The notes beneath the pieces are model-generated. The model was not told where the DNA came from. It was given only the letters and a program-made list of their open reading frames with translations, and searched no databases. Of a DNA stretch of 64,000 nt, positions 54,803 to 63,193 are shown piece after piece; the stretch's first letter is position 1, and every line of letters starts with the position of its first letter. Origin of the DNA: Pseudohalioglobus sediminis (lineage in GTDB: Bacteria; Pseudomonadota; Gammaproteobacteria; Pseudomonadales; Halieaceae). Both the position numbers and the translations under genes were made by a program. The stretch lies in NCBI RefSeq assembly GCF_008370495.1, contig NZ_VTUX01000011.1, positions 62,001-126,000 on the forward strand, in the 5' to 3' direction.

Positions 54803-55828
54803 TCAGCGCGCCTGCGCCGTCTCACGAAACTCAGCTGGGGCAATACCTGTCCAGCGCTTGAATGCACGGGAGAACGTGCTGGGTTCAGAGAAACCAAGCA
54901 GATAGGCGGTTTCCACTACGGAACGATTGGGATGCTGCAGGTACTTCTGCGCCAGTTGCAGGCGTGTCTCCTGCAGCAGGTCCATGAAACTGGTGCCCTC
55001 CTCCTTGAGTTTTCGCTGCAGGGTACGATTGCTGACATGCAGTGATTCGGCAATCTGCTGCTGACTGGGCGGGCCGTCCGGCAGGTGCTCAACGATTTTG
55101 TCTACGACATCCCGGGCCGTTGACTGGTCGAGATAGCTATCGAGGTAGGCCTGCGTTTGCTCGTCATTGGCCCGGGCCAGTTCGGGGTCACCGGTTACCA
55201 GGGGCTCGAGAATATCCGCCCGGTACCAGTACAGCCGGGTATGTTCGCAATCGAAATCCACCCGTGCACTCAACACTGACTCCCAGCGCGCCGGTTGTTG
55301 CGGACGCGGTCGTTCCATTTCCACCCTCACTGGCGCAATGAAATCGCCAAGCGCGAGGCTGCACATGCGCGCGACCATACCCACGGCGTAGTCCCGGCTG
55401 GCAAACTGGAAATTCTCCATACCGGGCAGTCGCCCGAAGTCAACGATTACAGCGTCGTCTTCCTGCAACAGGCTAAGGTCAGAAGCGCTGCTCACCAGCT
55501 TGTCGAAACGAACCAGCCGGCGCAGGCCGTCGTAGACCGTATCGCTCGCCAACCACGCCAGACCCAGACCATGCAGAACCTGGGGCCGAATCTGCTGCGC
55601 CGCCAACAGCCCGAAGGCCTCCTCGCCCGAGGCTTCGACACAGCTTTCCATAAGCTGATTGAACTGAACCTGGGGTATGCGCCAGTCGGGATTGGCCACT
55701 TTGGCAGTATCGATGCCAAGGCCGTCCGCCAGTTCCAGCGGGTCCACACCGCACAGGCGCAGTGCCTGGGCCACCGGCAGCAAGAAGGTGCCAAGCACAG
55801 AATGTTGAAGACGGCTGTTATCGATCAT
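54803..55828 (-). CDS. AraC-family transcriptional regulator with arabinose-binding-like N-terminal domain
   Basis: A 341-residue regulator. Residues about 20-215 match the Arabinose_bd domain found in OruR/ArgR-like AraC proteins (LLPVAQALRLCGVDPLELADGLGID near the start). The C-terminal 100 residues contain the two AraC helix-turn-helix motifs (PSQQQIAESLHVSNRTLQRKLKEEGTSFMDLLQETRLQLAQKYL, and SVVETAYLLGFSEPSTFSRAFKRWTG). AGGGAG precedes the ATG. Targets are unknown; such regulators often control fatty-acid or aromatic breakdown genes, which are not adjacent here. Confidence 0.93.
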   Translation of the reverse strand: MIDNSRLQHSVLGTFLLPVAQALRLCGVDPLELADGLGIDTAKVANPDWRIPQVQFNQLMESCVEASGEEAFGLLAAQQIRPQVLHGLGLAWLASDTVYDGLRRLVRFDKLVSSASDLSLLQEDDAVIVDFGRLPGMENFQFASRDYAVGMVARMCSLALGDFIAPVRVEMERPRPQQPARWESVLSARVDFDCEHTRLYWYRADILEPLVTGDPELARANDEQTQAYLDSYLDQSTARDVVDKIVEHLPDGPPSQQQIAESLHVSNRTLQRKLKEEGTSFMDLLQETRLQLAQKYLQHPNRSVVETAYLLGFSEPSTFSRAFKRWTGIAPAEFRETAQAR

Positions 55829-55922
55829 GGCTGCTCCCTGAAGCCCGCCTGCAATATAGCATCACCGGCAGAGGAGGCAGAAGGCAAGATCGTCAGCTGC
55901 AGGGTTCGGCAGCGGCAGCCGC

Positions 55923-55947
55923 CGACTGCGCGCGGCTGACGCGCAGT
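55923..55947. repeat. Perfect 8-bp inverted repeat between pspC and the AraC gene
   Basis: GACTGCGC and GCGCAGTC flank a 9-bp spacer. It could be a terminator stem for the psp operon, although no T-tract follows, or an operator for the AraC-family gene downstream. I cannot decide between these. Confidence 0.4.
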
Positions 55948-55975
55948 CGCTGGCGTGCCCGGAAAGGGGGCGCGC

Positions 55976-56494
55976 TCAGAGCCTGGAGAACTCCTTGTTC
56001 AGATTGTAACGCCGAGAGGTGACATACGACTCCATCTCCTCCACCCGGCGCAATGCACCGTCAAGCCGCTCCCGCGCGCGCTCCAGGCGGACATTGCAGG
56101 GCTCACTGTAACGAAACACCTTACGCGGCCGGTAGTCGTGGTAGCGCTCGTCGTATTCCATCTCCACCTCGACTTCCTCGAAGTCTTCCTCGGCAAAGGC
56201 GTAACCACCGTCATCAAGCCGCCGCGTTGGCCGCGGAGCCATCAACACCCACGCGCCGAGGTAAACCCACAGAGCCAGGGTGCCGGTGAAAAGGAAGCCA
56301 GCGATCCAGACCAGGCGCATTACCCAGGGTGCGATATCCCAGTGATCCGCCAGGCCCGCGCACACGCCGGCAATCTTGCCATCACGCGTATTCCGGTAGA
56401 GCCCCATACCCCAGCCGCCGCGCTTGTTGGCATGGAAACCGTTACTGCGACGGCCGCGGCCGGGCCGGTTCTCGTATCTGCGTCTATTCGACAT
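55976..56494 (-). CDS. pspC: Phage shock protein C (PspC)
   Basis: A 172-residue PspC homologue. After a basic, arginine-rich N-terminal 30 residues comes the PspC domain LYRNTRDGKIAGVCAGLADHWDIAPWVMRLVWIAGFLFTGTLALWVYLGAWVLMAPRP, with a membrane segment. An acidic region (EEDFEEVEVEMEY) and a coiled C-terminal helix follow. PspC and PspB sense inner-membrane stress and release PspA from PspF. It is longer than E. coli PspC (119 residues) through the tail. The start at 56494 overlaps pspB by 11 bp. Confidence 0.93.
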   Translation of the reverse strand: MSNRRRYENRPGRGRRSNGFHANKRGGWGMGLYRNTRDGKIAGVCAGLADHWDIAPWVMRLVWIAGFLFTGTLALWVYLGAWVLMAPRPTRRLDDGGYAFAEEDFEEVEVEMEYDERYHDYRPRKVFRYSEPCNVRLERARERLDGALRRVEEMESYVTSRRYNLNKEFSRL

Positions 56495-56753
56495 CAGCTT
56501 GCCTCCTCTTGCATGCCCCGGTGTCCTGTTGGCGCCAGTCGGGGTGATCCGCATCCAGCAACGATTCCAGCGTGGCGATGCGTTCAGTCAATTTATCTAC
56601 GGTCTCCAGCATTTGCTCTACCGACTCCCGGTCTTCCTGGGAGAGGCTGCGCGAGGAGCGGCTAAGGCTCCGGTAATGCATGGTGATCCACATGGGCGCC
56701 ACGATCACCATAAACAGGATCGTGGGTACGAACATGAACTTCCAGAATTCCAT
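56484..56753 (-). CDS. pspB: Phage shock protein B (PspB)
   Basis: An 89-residue PspB: an N-terminal membrane segment (KFMFVPTILFMVIVAPMWITMHY) followed by a charged, leucine-zipper-like helix (EDRESVEQMLETVDKLTERIATLESLLDADHPDW) ending in the family's HPDWR. PspB works with PspC in stress sensing at the inner membrane. It overlaps pspC by 11 bp and lies 69 bp after pspA. Confidence 0.95.
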   Translation of the reverse strand: MEFWKFMFVPTILFMVIVAPMWITMHYRSLSRSSRSLSQEDRESVEQMLETVDKLTERIATLESLLDADHPDWRQQDTGACKRRQADVE

Positions 56754-56822
56754 TCACTCTTTCCTTGGGGCGTGCTGAGCCAACTGCCCACGCTGCCACT
56801 AACAGGTTCACTGACTTGGGGT

Positions 56823-57503
56823 TCAGGATACCCCGGTTTTGTCTTGCATTTCAGACTTGAGTCGCTGCAGTTCATCGTTGATGCGCTCGTCACCGGCAAG
56901 GGCATCGATCTCCGCGGCCAGGTCCGGGGGCACATCGCGCCCAACGTCCATTGACTCCAGCTGGCTCTCCAGGTTGTCCATACGCCGCTCGAAATGCTCG
57001 AAGCGCTGGAAGGCGCCATCCAGCGCCTCGCGGTGAATCTGCCGCTTGACCTTGATACGCGATTCAACCGTCTTGCCGCGCATCAGCAAGGCCTTCTGCT
57101 TGGCCTTGGCATCGTTCAGCTTTTGCTGCAGCTGCGCTACTTCCTCGTTGAGCTGGTGAATGTGCTCGTCGGTAGCGCGCAGCTCTTCTTCCACCGCTGC
57201 AAGCTCTTCCTCAATCGCGTGTTTTTCCTGCAGCGCGGCACGGGCCAGGTCCTCGCGTCCCTTGCTGATCGCGAGCTTGGCTTTTTCCTCCCAGGCGTCG
57301 GCTTCAGCCTGCACCTGTTCAAGGCGGCGTGCAGCCGCCTTGCGATCCGCCAGCACCCGTGCGGACGAGGACCTGACTTCCACAAGGGTTTCTTCCATTT
57401 CCTGAATAATCAGGCGGATCATTTTTTCCGGATCCTCGGCCTGGTCCAACAACGAATTGATGTTGGAATTGATGATATCTGTCATGCGGGAAAATATACC
57501 CAT
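56823..57503 (-). CDS. pspA: Phage shock protein A (PspA)
   Basis: A 226-residue PspA/ESCRT-III-like coiled-coil protein. It begins with the amphipathic membrane-binding helix MGIFSRMTDIINSNINSLLDQAEDPEKMIRLIIQEMEETLVEVRS, almost identical to E. coli PspA. PspA inhibits PspF when free and coats damaged inner membrane under stress. The true start is the ATG at 57503, directly after a GTG, with GGAG upstream. It is the second gene of the psp operon here, because a 59-residue frame precedes it by 22 bp. Confidence 0.97.
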   Translation of the reverse strand: MGIFSRMTDIINSNINSLLDQAEDPEKMIRLIIQEMEETLVEVRSSSARVLADRKAAARRLEQVQAEADAWEEKAKLAISKGREDLARAALQEKHAIEEELAAVEEELRATDEHIHQLNEEVAQLQQKLNDAKAKQKALLMRGKTVESRIKVKRQIHREALDGAFQRFEHFERRMDNLESQLESMDVGRDVPPDLAAEIDALAGDERINDELQRLKSEMQDKTGVS

Positions 57504-57525
57504 CACTGTTTCTCCTGTTGCGTAG

Positions 57526-57705
57526 TCACCAGCCTCTGGGCGCTGACTTGCGTCCCGGCCTGGCTATCCAGTAAATCAATTCAACTACCGTCACAATCTG
57601 CACAAAACTCCACAAACCGGCGGCGGTGCCAACTACTGCGCCAGTAAAACCACAGAGTGTGGCCAGGGCGCCGTAAATCAATAATCGCTCTCCTGCTTTG
57701 CTCAT
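57526..57705 (-). CDS. Small membrane protein at the head of the psp operon
   Basis: A 59-residue frame lies between the predicted sigma-54 promoter and pspA. It begins MSKAGERLLIYGALATLCGF and has two hydrophobic helices, about residues 8-32 and 34-48, with a basic C-terminal tail (IARPGRKSAPRGW). The ATG has GGAAGG at suitable spacing and the stop is 22 bp before the pspA ATG. It is not PspD, PspE or PspG as known from enterobacteria. Given its position, it is likely made with PspA under membrane stress. Homology could not be tested here. Confidence 0.7.
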   Translation of the reverse strand: MSKAGERLLIYGALATLCGFTGAVVGTAAGLWSFVQIVTVVELIYWIARPGRKSAPRGW

Positions 57706-57756
57706 AGAGCCTTCCCTACCTGATCGGTCTTCTTCGTGCCGTTTGCCCTAGGTAAT

Positions 57757-57771
57757 ACACAATCCGTGCCA
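57757..57771 (-). promoter_or_regulatory. Predicted sigma-54 promoter of the psp operon
   Basis: The minus strand reads TGGCACG-GATT-GTGT, with the perfect -24 element TGGCACG (57765-57771) and a -12 GTGT at the correct distance. E. coli pspA has a similar atypical -12 (TTGT). It lies about 52 bp upstream of the small membrane protein and divergent from pspF. A 15-bp palindrome CAGCCTAATAGGCTG (57774-57788) and an A-rich stretch follow upstream, candidate IHF or PspF contact sites. Confidence 0.8.
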
Positions 57772-57904
57772 GGCAGCCTAATAGGCTGTTTTTATTGGTT
57801 TTTTTAGCGAGCGGTCGAACCTGGACTGATCCGGACCGACCTCATTGAGTTAATTTAACCCGCTTACGGGGTTATATACGCCTTTTTTAAGGTATTATTT
57901 ACCC

Positions 57905-58921
57905 ATGCGTCGAAACCAAGAAAGCATCATAGGTAACTCAGCAGCCCTGGCCCACGCCCTCGAACAGGTGTCGCGACTGGCCCCGGTGGACAGGCCTGTC
58001 CTGATCATGGGCGAGCGTGGCACCGGCAAGGAACTCATAGCGAACCGACTGCACTTCCTGTCCCAGCGCTGGCAGGCGCCACTGCTGAAAACCAATTGCG
58101 CAGCGATCGCGGAATCGCTGCTGGAGTCGGAACTGTTCGGCTATGAACCGGGGGCCTTTACCGGTGCTACGCAGGTGCGACAGGGCCGCTTCGAGCGCGC
58201 AGACGGCGGCACCCTGTTCCTTGACGAGTTGGGCACGATGTCGATGCGGCTGCAGGAAAAACTGTTGCGTCTGGTCGAATATGGCGAATTTGAGCGGCTG
58301 GGCGGCCAAAAGACGCTGCAGGTGGATGTGCGCGTTGTCGCCGCGACCAACGCCGATTTACCTTCTCTGGCGGACGCAGGAACCTTCCGCGCAGACCTGC
58401 TCGACAGACTGAGTTTTGACGTCGTGCACATCCCGCCCCTGCGGCATCGCCGCGAAGATATTGCGGAACTGGCCGATCACTTTGCAGTACAGATGAGCGT
58501 GGAACTGGGCTGGGAGGTTTTTCCCGGTTTTACGGCGGATGCCCTGGCGACTCTGCAGCAGCATGACTGGCCAGGAAACATACGCGAGTTAAAAAACGTC
58601 GTCGAGCGCTCACTGCATCGCTGGGGCGACAGCAGCATGCCCGTGGGCGAGATCATCGTCGATCCGTTCAGCAAACCCTGGCAAGATCGCCCGGTTAAAG
58701 AACAGCCGCGGGATCCCGCGGCCGGGAAAGCAGAACCGTCCCCTCCCCTTTCTGATTTTGGCGCCCATATGGATGCACTGGAAAAACAGCTGTTGCAGGA
58801 CGCGCTGGCCAGGCATAACTTTCACCAGCGCCGAACTGCAGACACGCTGGGCTTGAGCTACGACCAGATGCGCGGCCTGGTGCGCAAGCACAAGCTGTCG
58901 CGCCGGCAACGGCGCTCCTGA
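57905..58921 (+). CDS. pspF: Psp operon sigma-54 activator PspF
   Basis: A 338-residue enhancer-binding protein without an N-terminal receiver domain, as expected for PspF. The AAA+ domain has Walker A GERGTGKE (36-43), the sigma-54 contact loop GAFTGA (83-88) and an Arg-finger region (RHRREDI). A Fis-type helix-turn-helix occupies the last 40 residues (HNFHQRRTADTLGLSYDQMRGLVRKHKL). A proline/charged linker of about 45 residues joins the two. It is divergent from the psp operon, whose promoter it activates. Shine-Dalgarno is weak (AAGG 12 bases upstream). Confidence 0.96.
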   Translation: MRRNQESIIGNSAALAHALEQVSRLAPVDRPVLIMGERGTGKELIANRLHFLSQRWQAPLLKTNCAAIAESLLESELFGYEPGAFTGATQVRQGRFERADGGTLFLDELGTMSMRLQEKLLRLVEYGEFERLGGQKTLQVDVRVVAATNADLPSLADAGTFRADLLDRLSFDVVHIPPLRHRREDIAELADHFAVQMSVELGWEVFPGFTADALATLQQHDWPGNIRELKNVVERSLHRWGDSSMPVGEIIVDPFSKPWQDRPVKEQPRDPAAGKAEPSPPLSDFGAHMDALEKQLLQDALARHNFHQRRTADTLGLSYDQMRGLVRKHKLSRRQRRS

Positions 58922-58981
58922 GCAGCACACCCGGCGCTGCGCACAGAGAACATCGCTGTCGTTAGCCCGCCGCAGTATTGA

Positions 58982-59008
58982 GGCTACTGCGGCTACTGCG
59001 GCTACTGC
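58982..59008. repeat. Three tandem copies of a 9-bp unit at the SRPBCC stop codon
   Basis: GGCTACTGC is repeated three times (58982-58990, 58991-58999, 59000-59008). On the minus strand the repeat gives CAG TAG CCG in frame, so the gene's stop codon TAG is followed by two more in-frame TAG codons at 9-bp spacing. It looks like local slippage duplication. Confidence 0.8.
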
Positions 59009-59511
59009 GCCTGCTCCGCCGCATACAGCGATTCTGCGCGCTGCTTGAGATTGCGGGCGCACAGGTTGAAACCTGATTTCACCTGCTCGCCCAGCATTTC
59101 TACCATTTGCTCGGCGGCCTCACCACTGAACACGTCGTAAGTCACATAGGTGCAATGCTCTGCATCGACAGGCTCCAGCAGCTGGGTGCGATCGGCATGA
59201 ATGGGATCGCCCGGCCTGTTTTCCATGGACCAGGTGATTTTCGCTGCTCCAGCCTCCTTTCCTGACCCTGTTCCAGAGGAGGCCTTCCCGGGCGGCACCA
59301 CACAGGTGATGTACTCGGTCTGGTCCTGCAGTCCCTGGCCGAGATCCACTTTCATCACCACCGGTGAGCCCAGCTCAAGGCGCGCCTCGATCGAGGGACA
59401 AAAGCGATTCCACTCCGGGTAGTACTCGAAATCCGTCAACACACGCCACACCAGCTCCAGGGGTGCGGCTATGGTGACGGTGTCTGACGTGACAGTAATG
59501 GTTTCAGTCAT
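59002..59511 (-). CDS. SRPBCC (START/Bet v1-like) family protein
   Basis: A 169-residue cytoplasmic ligand-binding protein of the SRPBCC superfamily. It begins with SDTVTIAAPLELVWRVLTDFEYYPEWNRFCPSIEARLELGSPVVMKVDLGQG, the typical first strand, helices and YPEWNRF. C-terminal helix NLCARNLKQRAESLYAAEQAQ closes the cavity. Ligands are probably hydrophobic molecules such as lipids or sterols. The ATG at 59511 is preferred over a TTG two codons earlier. It lies 10 bp after the sulfotransferase gene and is probably its operon partner. Confidence 0.85.
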   Translation of the reverse strand: MTETITVTSDTVTIAAPLELVWRVLTDFEYYPEWNRFCPSIEARLELGSPVVMKVDLGQGLQDQTEYITCVVPPGKASSGTGSGKEAGAAKITWSMENRPGDPIHADRTQLLEPVDAEHCTYVTYDVFSGEAAEQMVEMLGEQVKSGFNLCARNLKQRAESLYAAEQAQ

Positions 59512-59521
59512 TGCCAATACC

Positions 59522-60688
59522 TCAGCTGCTGATGGGCCAGCGCCCGTCCTGCGTGTAGAACGCGAAGCGATCAGCGATCAACTCGCGGGTGAGGCCATAC
59601 TCCTCCAGGTTATATTCATGGCGGCCATGCTTGCCCTTGGGATTGTCACGCACATGACTGGCCAGAACCGCGCGGGAGGAGTCTGCCAGCGTCATGCCAA
59701 AGGCATCGTACACGCGCTGCACGACGTCAAGGGGCGCATCCACGAACTCCTGTTGCGAGCAATCCACGAACATCTCCGGAGGCAATTGTTCACGCAGGGC
59801 CAGCCCCCGCTCCAGGCTCATGGCGTACCACTCCATCACTGCACGGCCGATCTCACCTGCATCGAGGTGACTGTGATCGCCCAGGTACATGTCCATCACG
59901 ACCTTGTTCATGCTGTTGATCGACGGTATCACTTTCTGCGGGTCACGGTGACACCAGACAAAGCGGGCATCGGGGAAGACCTTGAGGATTGCGTCCAGGT
60001 TATGCATGTGAGCGGGCGCCTTCAGCATCCACTGCTGCCCGGGGTTGCGCCAGTTGAGCATCTGCATCTGCTTTTTCTGGTAGGCGTACATCGGCTCGGC
60101 GTCCTGCTGCAGCACCCAGCTGTGATAGGGTTCGAGCATGATTTCGAAACCGAGCTGCACGCCGGTGAAGGCATAGGCATGCAGCAACACGCACTCTTCC
60201 GGCGTATCAGCGTCGATAAAATGGATCTTGGCGAATTCGGAATTGCGCGACTCCTCCAGCGCTGCCGCGAGAAAATCATAGCGCGGGTCCTTGTCCCCGG
60301 GCTGGCTACCGGGCCAGGGGTCGGGAAACTGCACTTCCCACTGCAGCAGCCCGCGGTTTTCCGGTGCTGAAACCAGCAGGTTCAGCAAGGCGGAGGTCCC
60401 TGAACGCGGCAGCCCGGTCACAAATACCGGCGCCGTGATCTCCTGCTCCTGCCACTGTGGAATCGTCTGGAAGGCGTTTTCGCATTTCAGCCTGGTCGCG
60501 AGCTGGAACACCACGCGCTCACGACAACGCCGTCGTCCCTCCGGGTCGAGTACATGCCGGTCATAGGTTTCCAGCAACACCTCAAGCCCCCCCCTGTAGG
60601 GTGGCTCACCGAAGTCCTCGAAACCCGTTTGCGCAACCGCTTCGGCGATCAATTCGTCCGCGATAAAGGTTGTGGCTTGCTCACTCAT
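59522..60688 (-). CDS. Sulfotransferase family protein
   Basis: A 388-residue sulfotransferase-family protein, which would transfer the sulfuryl group from PAPS to an acceptor. The 5'-phosphosulfate loop is VTGLPRSGTSALLNLL (GLPRSGTS at 92-99). The 3'-phosphate region appears as FVWCHRDPQKVIPSINSMNKV. The family is abundant in marine gammaproteobacteria and mycobacteria, usually with unknown acceptors. Its ATG overlaps the DUF1214 stop as TAATG, so both are translated together. Confidence 0.88.
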   Translation of the reverse strand: MSEQATTFIADELIAEAVAQTGFEDFGEPPYRGGLEVLLETYDRHVLDPEGRRRCRERVVFQLATRLKCENAFQTIPQWQEQEITAPVFVTGLPRSGTSALLNLLVSAPENRGLLQWEVQFPDPWPGSQPGDKDPRYDFLAAALEESRNSEFAKIHFIDADTPEECVLLHAYAFTGVQLGFEIMLEPYHSWVLQQDAEPMYAYQKKQMQMLNWRNPGQQWMLKAPAHMHNLDAILKVFPDARFVWCHRDPQKVIPSINSMNKVVMDMYLGDHSHLDAGEIGRAVMEWYAMSLERGLALREQLPPEMFVDCSQQEFVDAPLDVVQRVYDAFGMTLADSSRAVLASHVRDNPKGKHGRHEYNLEEYGLTRELIADRFAFYTQDGRWPISS

Positions 60689-61791
60689 TACAGGTCAGCC
60701 AGCTTCATCACCCGGGTTGTCACCAGCGGGTGACGCTGAGCGCCAATCCAGCGCCAGCACATGGTGCCCATATTATGGCCGGCCGTTTCGATCCAGTTGG
60801 GCACTCCCGGGTCCGTGTGGGAAACCACCACGCGCACACCGCCGTCCGGCTCATAGTGGGCCGTGTGTTTATTGACGTGAATCGTATGGTGGCGATAGTC
60901 CAGGGACTCCATCCACCAGTTGTCCAGCTGGAAGTTCCAGGTTTCACACTCGGGAATATCGGGCGCCTCGATAACCAGCACCTCGTCATCCGCCAATTGC
61001 CACGCGCTGTGGAAATAGAAAATATTGGGATCACCGCCGATTGACTGGCAGTAGTCCTGGTCTGCTGGTGGCAGCTGGTTCATGGTGGGCAGGAAGCTCT
61101 CCGCCCAGTTTTCAAACATTTGCGCCGCGCCGTGGACCCACATGGTCGCGCCCACCAGTCCGCGATGCAGCTTTTCCGGGTTGAGTGGCTCAGGCCTGTC
61201 GTCGGCAGCGCCGATACGCTCGATCTTCAGGTCGGCTGCCTGCTCGCCGATCCTGTCCTGGAAAGTCTGTCGCACCAGCACCGAGTTTGACTCCTCCGCC
61301 AGCGGCAACCAGTTTCCCGGTTTTTGCTCCCGGCTGATATTGATCTCGAAAGTGCCGTCCTCGGCGATATCCAGGTCGCGGTGGTCCAGGTGCCCGGTGA
61401 CCTCCATGGTGCCGCCGGAACCGTACTTGTTGATCGTGGTACTGATACCCAGGTAGCTGACGGTGTTGCGCTTGCCGGTAATGCGATAGTCATACTGCGA
61501 CCGCACCGGGGCGCTTTCGTAGCGGTTGTCCGGATTATCCGCACCCAGCTTGATGGTCTCATGCGCCCCACAGCGCAACTGCGGAAACAGCGGGTCACTG
61601 AACTCCAGGTAACTTTCCAGCCCGCCACGCAGCAGGCGCGTGAGGTAACGGTAGCCCTCCGCCCGGTTGAAGGCGTCCTGTGGCGCTTTTTCGCTCTGCA
61701 GTACCCGGCCCGCCTGCTTCAGCGCGTCGCAAAACTCGTCCCATGCAGAACCGTCCAGCAGCTTCTCTTCTGCGCTATTGTTATCGGCCAT
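60688..61791 (-). CDS. DUF1214 domain protein
   Basis: A 367-residue soluble protein with the DUF1214 domain in its C-terminal half (VIEAPDIPECETWNFQLDNWWMESLDYRHHTIHVNKHTAHYEPDGGVRVVVSHTDPGVPNWIETAGH). Its N-terminus starts MADNNSAEEKLLDGSAWDEFCDALKQAG. Function is unknown; members often neighbour sulfotransferases in lipid-metabolising bacteria, as here. GGAGA precedes the ATG strongly. It is the first gene of the three-gene operon DUF1214-sulfotransferase-SRPBCC. Confidence 0.9.
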   Translation of the reverse strand: MADNNSAEEKLLDGSAWDEFCDALKQAGRVLQSEKAPQDAFNRAEGYRYLTRLLRGGLESYLEFSDPLFPQLRCGAHETIKLGADNPDNRYESAPVRSQYDYRITGKRNTVSYLGISTTINKYGSGGTMEVTGHLDHRDLDIAEDGTFEINISREQKPGNWLPLAEESNSVLVRQTFQDRIGEQAADLKIERIGAADDRPEPLNPEKLHRGLVGATMWVHGAAQMFENWAESFLPTMNQLPPADQDYCQSIGGDPNIFYFHSAWQLADDEVLVIEAPDIPECETWNFQLDNWWMESLDYRHHTIHVNKHTAHYEPDGGVRVVVSHTDPGVPNWIETAGHNMGTMCWRWIGAQRHPLVTTRVMKLADL

Positions 61792-62059
61792 TGGTGTCTC
61801 CTTTATTATCCTGAGGCAGCACGTAGTGAATTCGATTCAAGGCGACATAGCAACCGATGTGGCAAGGTAGAGCCAGCGCCGGCCCACCGGCCGCGGGAAA
61901 GGTGCGAACTGTTAAACCGACAGATATGTGAACGCGAGGGGCAGCGCCTATTCCCGGACAAATTTCATGGTCTCGCGCCCCTTTAAAATTGAACCCTGCG
62001 CCCTTATTATCTGTCATAACAATACCCGCACACCCGTGCGACGGATTACGGAGTAAACG

Positions 62060-62734
62060 ATGCAAGACAAGAGTCTGTACAACATGAACACAGCCGGCAT
62101 GGAAAGCGTGATTGCTACCAACAAGGTGCTGCGCAATACCTACATGCTGCTGGGCATGACGCTGGCCTTCAGCGCCGCTACAGCCGGGGTTTCCATGGCC
62201 ATGGGGCTGCCCCAGGGCGCCGCCCTGCTGCTGATGCTGGTGGGTTTCGGCCTGTTGTTCGTGGTGAACAAGATGGCGGACAGCAGCAAGGGACTGTGGG
62301 CGATCTTTGCCTTCACCGGGGTGATGGGCGCCTCTCTTGGTCCGATGCTCAATTTCTACCTGTCCATGCCCGGAGGCCCGGCGCTGGTCATGCAGGCACT
62401 GGGCGGCACCGCGCTGGTGTTCTTCGGCCTTTCCGCCTACGCGCTGACCACACGCAAGGATTTCTCCTTTATGGGTGGATTCCTCATGGTCGGCCTGCTG
62501 GTGGCCGTGGTGGCATCGATCGCCAATATCTTTATGGGCATCCCCGCGGTGTCGCTGGCGATCTCCGCGGCAGTGGTCATGATCATGTCTGGTCTGATCC
62601 TGTTCGATACCAGCCGGATCATCAACGGCGGCGAAACCAACTACATCCGTGCGACTGTGGCCCTGTACCTGAACATCTACAACCTGTTCATCCACATGCT
62701 GCACCTGCTTACAGCCCTCGGCGGCGATGACTAA
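62060..62734 (+). CDS. yccA: Bax inhibitor-1 family membrane protein (YccA-like)
   Basis: A 224-residue seven-segment membrane protein of the Bax inhibitor-1/YccA family. Family features include the start NTAGMESVIATNKVLRNTYMLLGMTLAFSA and the C-terminal FDTSRIINGGETNYIRATVALYLNIYNLFIHMLHLLTAL with the conserved DTSxII and LYLNIYNLF. E. coli YccA modulates the FtsH protease; other members are pH-sensitive calcium channels. The gene is followed by a clear terminator and then the tus operon. Confidence 0.95.
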   Translation: MQDKSLYNMNTAGMESVIATNKVLRNTYMLLGMTLAFSAATAGVSMAMGLPQGAALLLMLVGFGLLFVVNKMADSSKGLWAIFAFTGVMGASLGPMLNFYLSMPGGPALVMQALGGTALVFFGLSAYALTTRKDFSFMGGFLMVGLLVAVVASIANIFMGIPAVSLAISAAVVMIMSGLILFDTSRIINGGETNYIRATVALYLNIYNLFIHMLHLLTALGGDD

Positions 62735-62756
62735 GCGCGAGCGAGGCCACGACAGA

Positions 62757-62780
62757 CCCCGGCAACAGCCGGGGTTTTTT
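62757..62780 (+). terminator. Rho-independent terminator of yccA
   Basis: CCCCGGC-AACA-GCCGGGG is a perfect 7-bp stem (62757-62763 and 62768-62774) followed by six T residues (62775-62780). It lies 20 bp before the TTG start of tusD, so tus transcription may begin within it or read through. Confidence 0.92.
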
Positions 62781-62800
62781 GTGGCGGAAGCGAAGACCCC

Positions 62801-63193
62801 TTGATCTATACACTGCTGGTGCTGTCCTCCCCCACGTCGGGCCACGGCGGACGCCATGCCGCCGCGTTTGCGCAGGCAGCCATCGCCCGCGGACATCAGA
62901 TTGAGCGCGTATTCTTTCTCGACCAGGGCACCGAGACCGGCTCACAGATGGCGGTGATGCCACAGGATGAGCCGAACCGACTGCAGCCATGGCTTGAGCT
63001 GGCAGAGCAACACGGCGTCGAACTGGTGCTTTGCATTGCCTCGGCACTGAAACACGGCATGCTTGATGCCGGCGAGGCAGCGCGCTACGACAGGCCCTGC
63101 GCAACCGTGCATCCAGCGTTCGTGGTGTCAGGCCTTGGCCAGTTCATCGACGCCACCGACCGCGCGGATCGACTGGTGACCTTCGGTGGCTGA
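62801..63193 (+). CDS. tusD: Sulfur-relay protein TusD, TTG start
   Basis: A 130-residue DsrE-family sulfur carrier in the TusBCD complex. It passes persulfide sulfur from TusA to TusE for 2-thiolation of uridine 34 in tRNA. The reactive cysteine is Cys78 (LVLCIASALKHGM), at the same number as in E. coli TusD. The start is TTG at 62801 (MIYTLLVLSSPTSGHGGRHA), the normal family N-terminus; no ATG fits. It overlaps tusC by 8 bp. The terminator of yccA lies just upstream, so a promoter must be in the short gap or the terminator leaks. Confidence 0.94.
   Translation: MIYTLLVLSSPTSGHGGRHAAAFAQAAIARGHQIERVFFLDQGTETGSQMAVMPQDEPNRLQPWLELAEQHGVELVLCIASALKHGMLDAGEAARYDRPCATVHPAFVVSGLGQFIDATDRADRLVTFGG

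Noticed and set aside
57774-57788. Palindrome CAGCCTAATAGGCTG followed by TTTTT as a plus-strand terminator
   Set aside because: No plus-strand gene ends upstream; its place next to the psp promoter makes a protein-binding site more likely.
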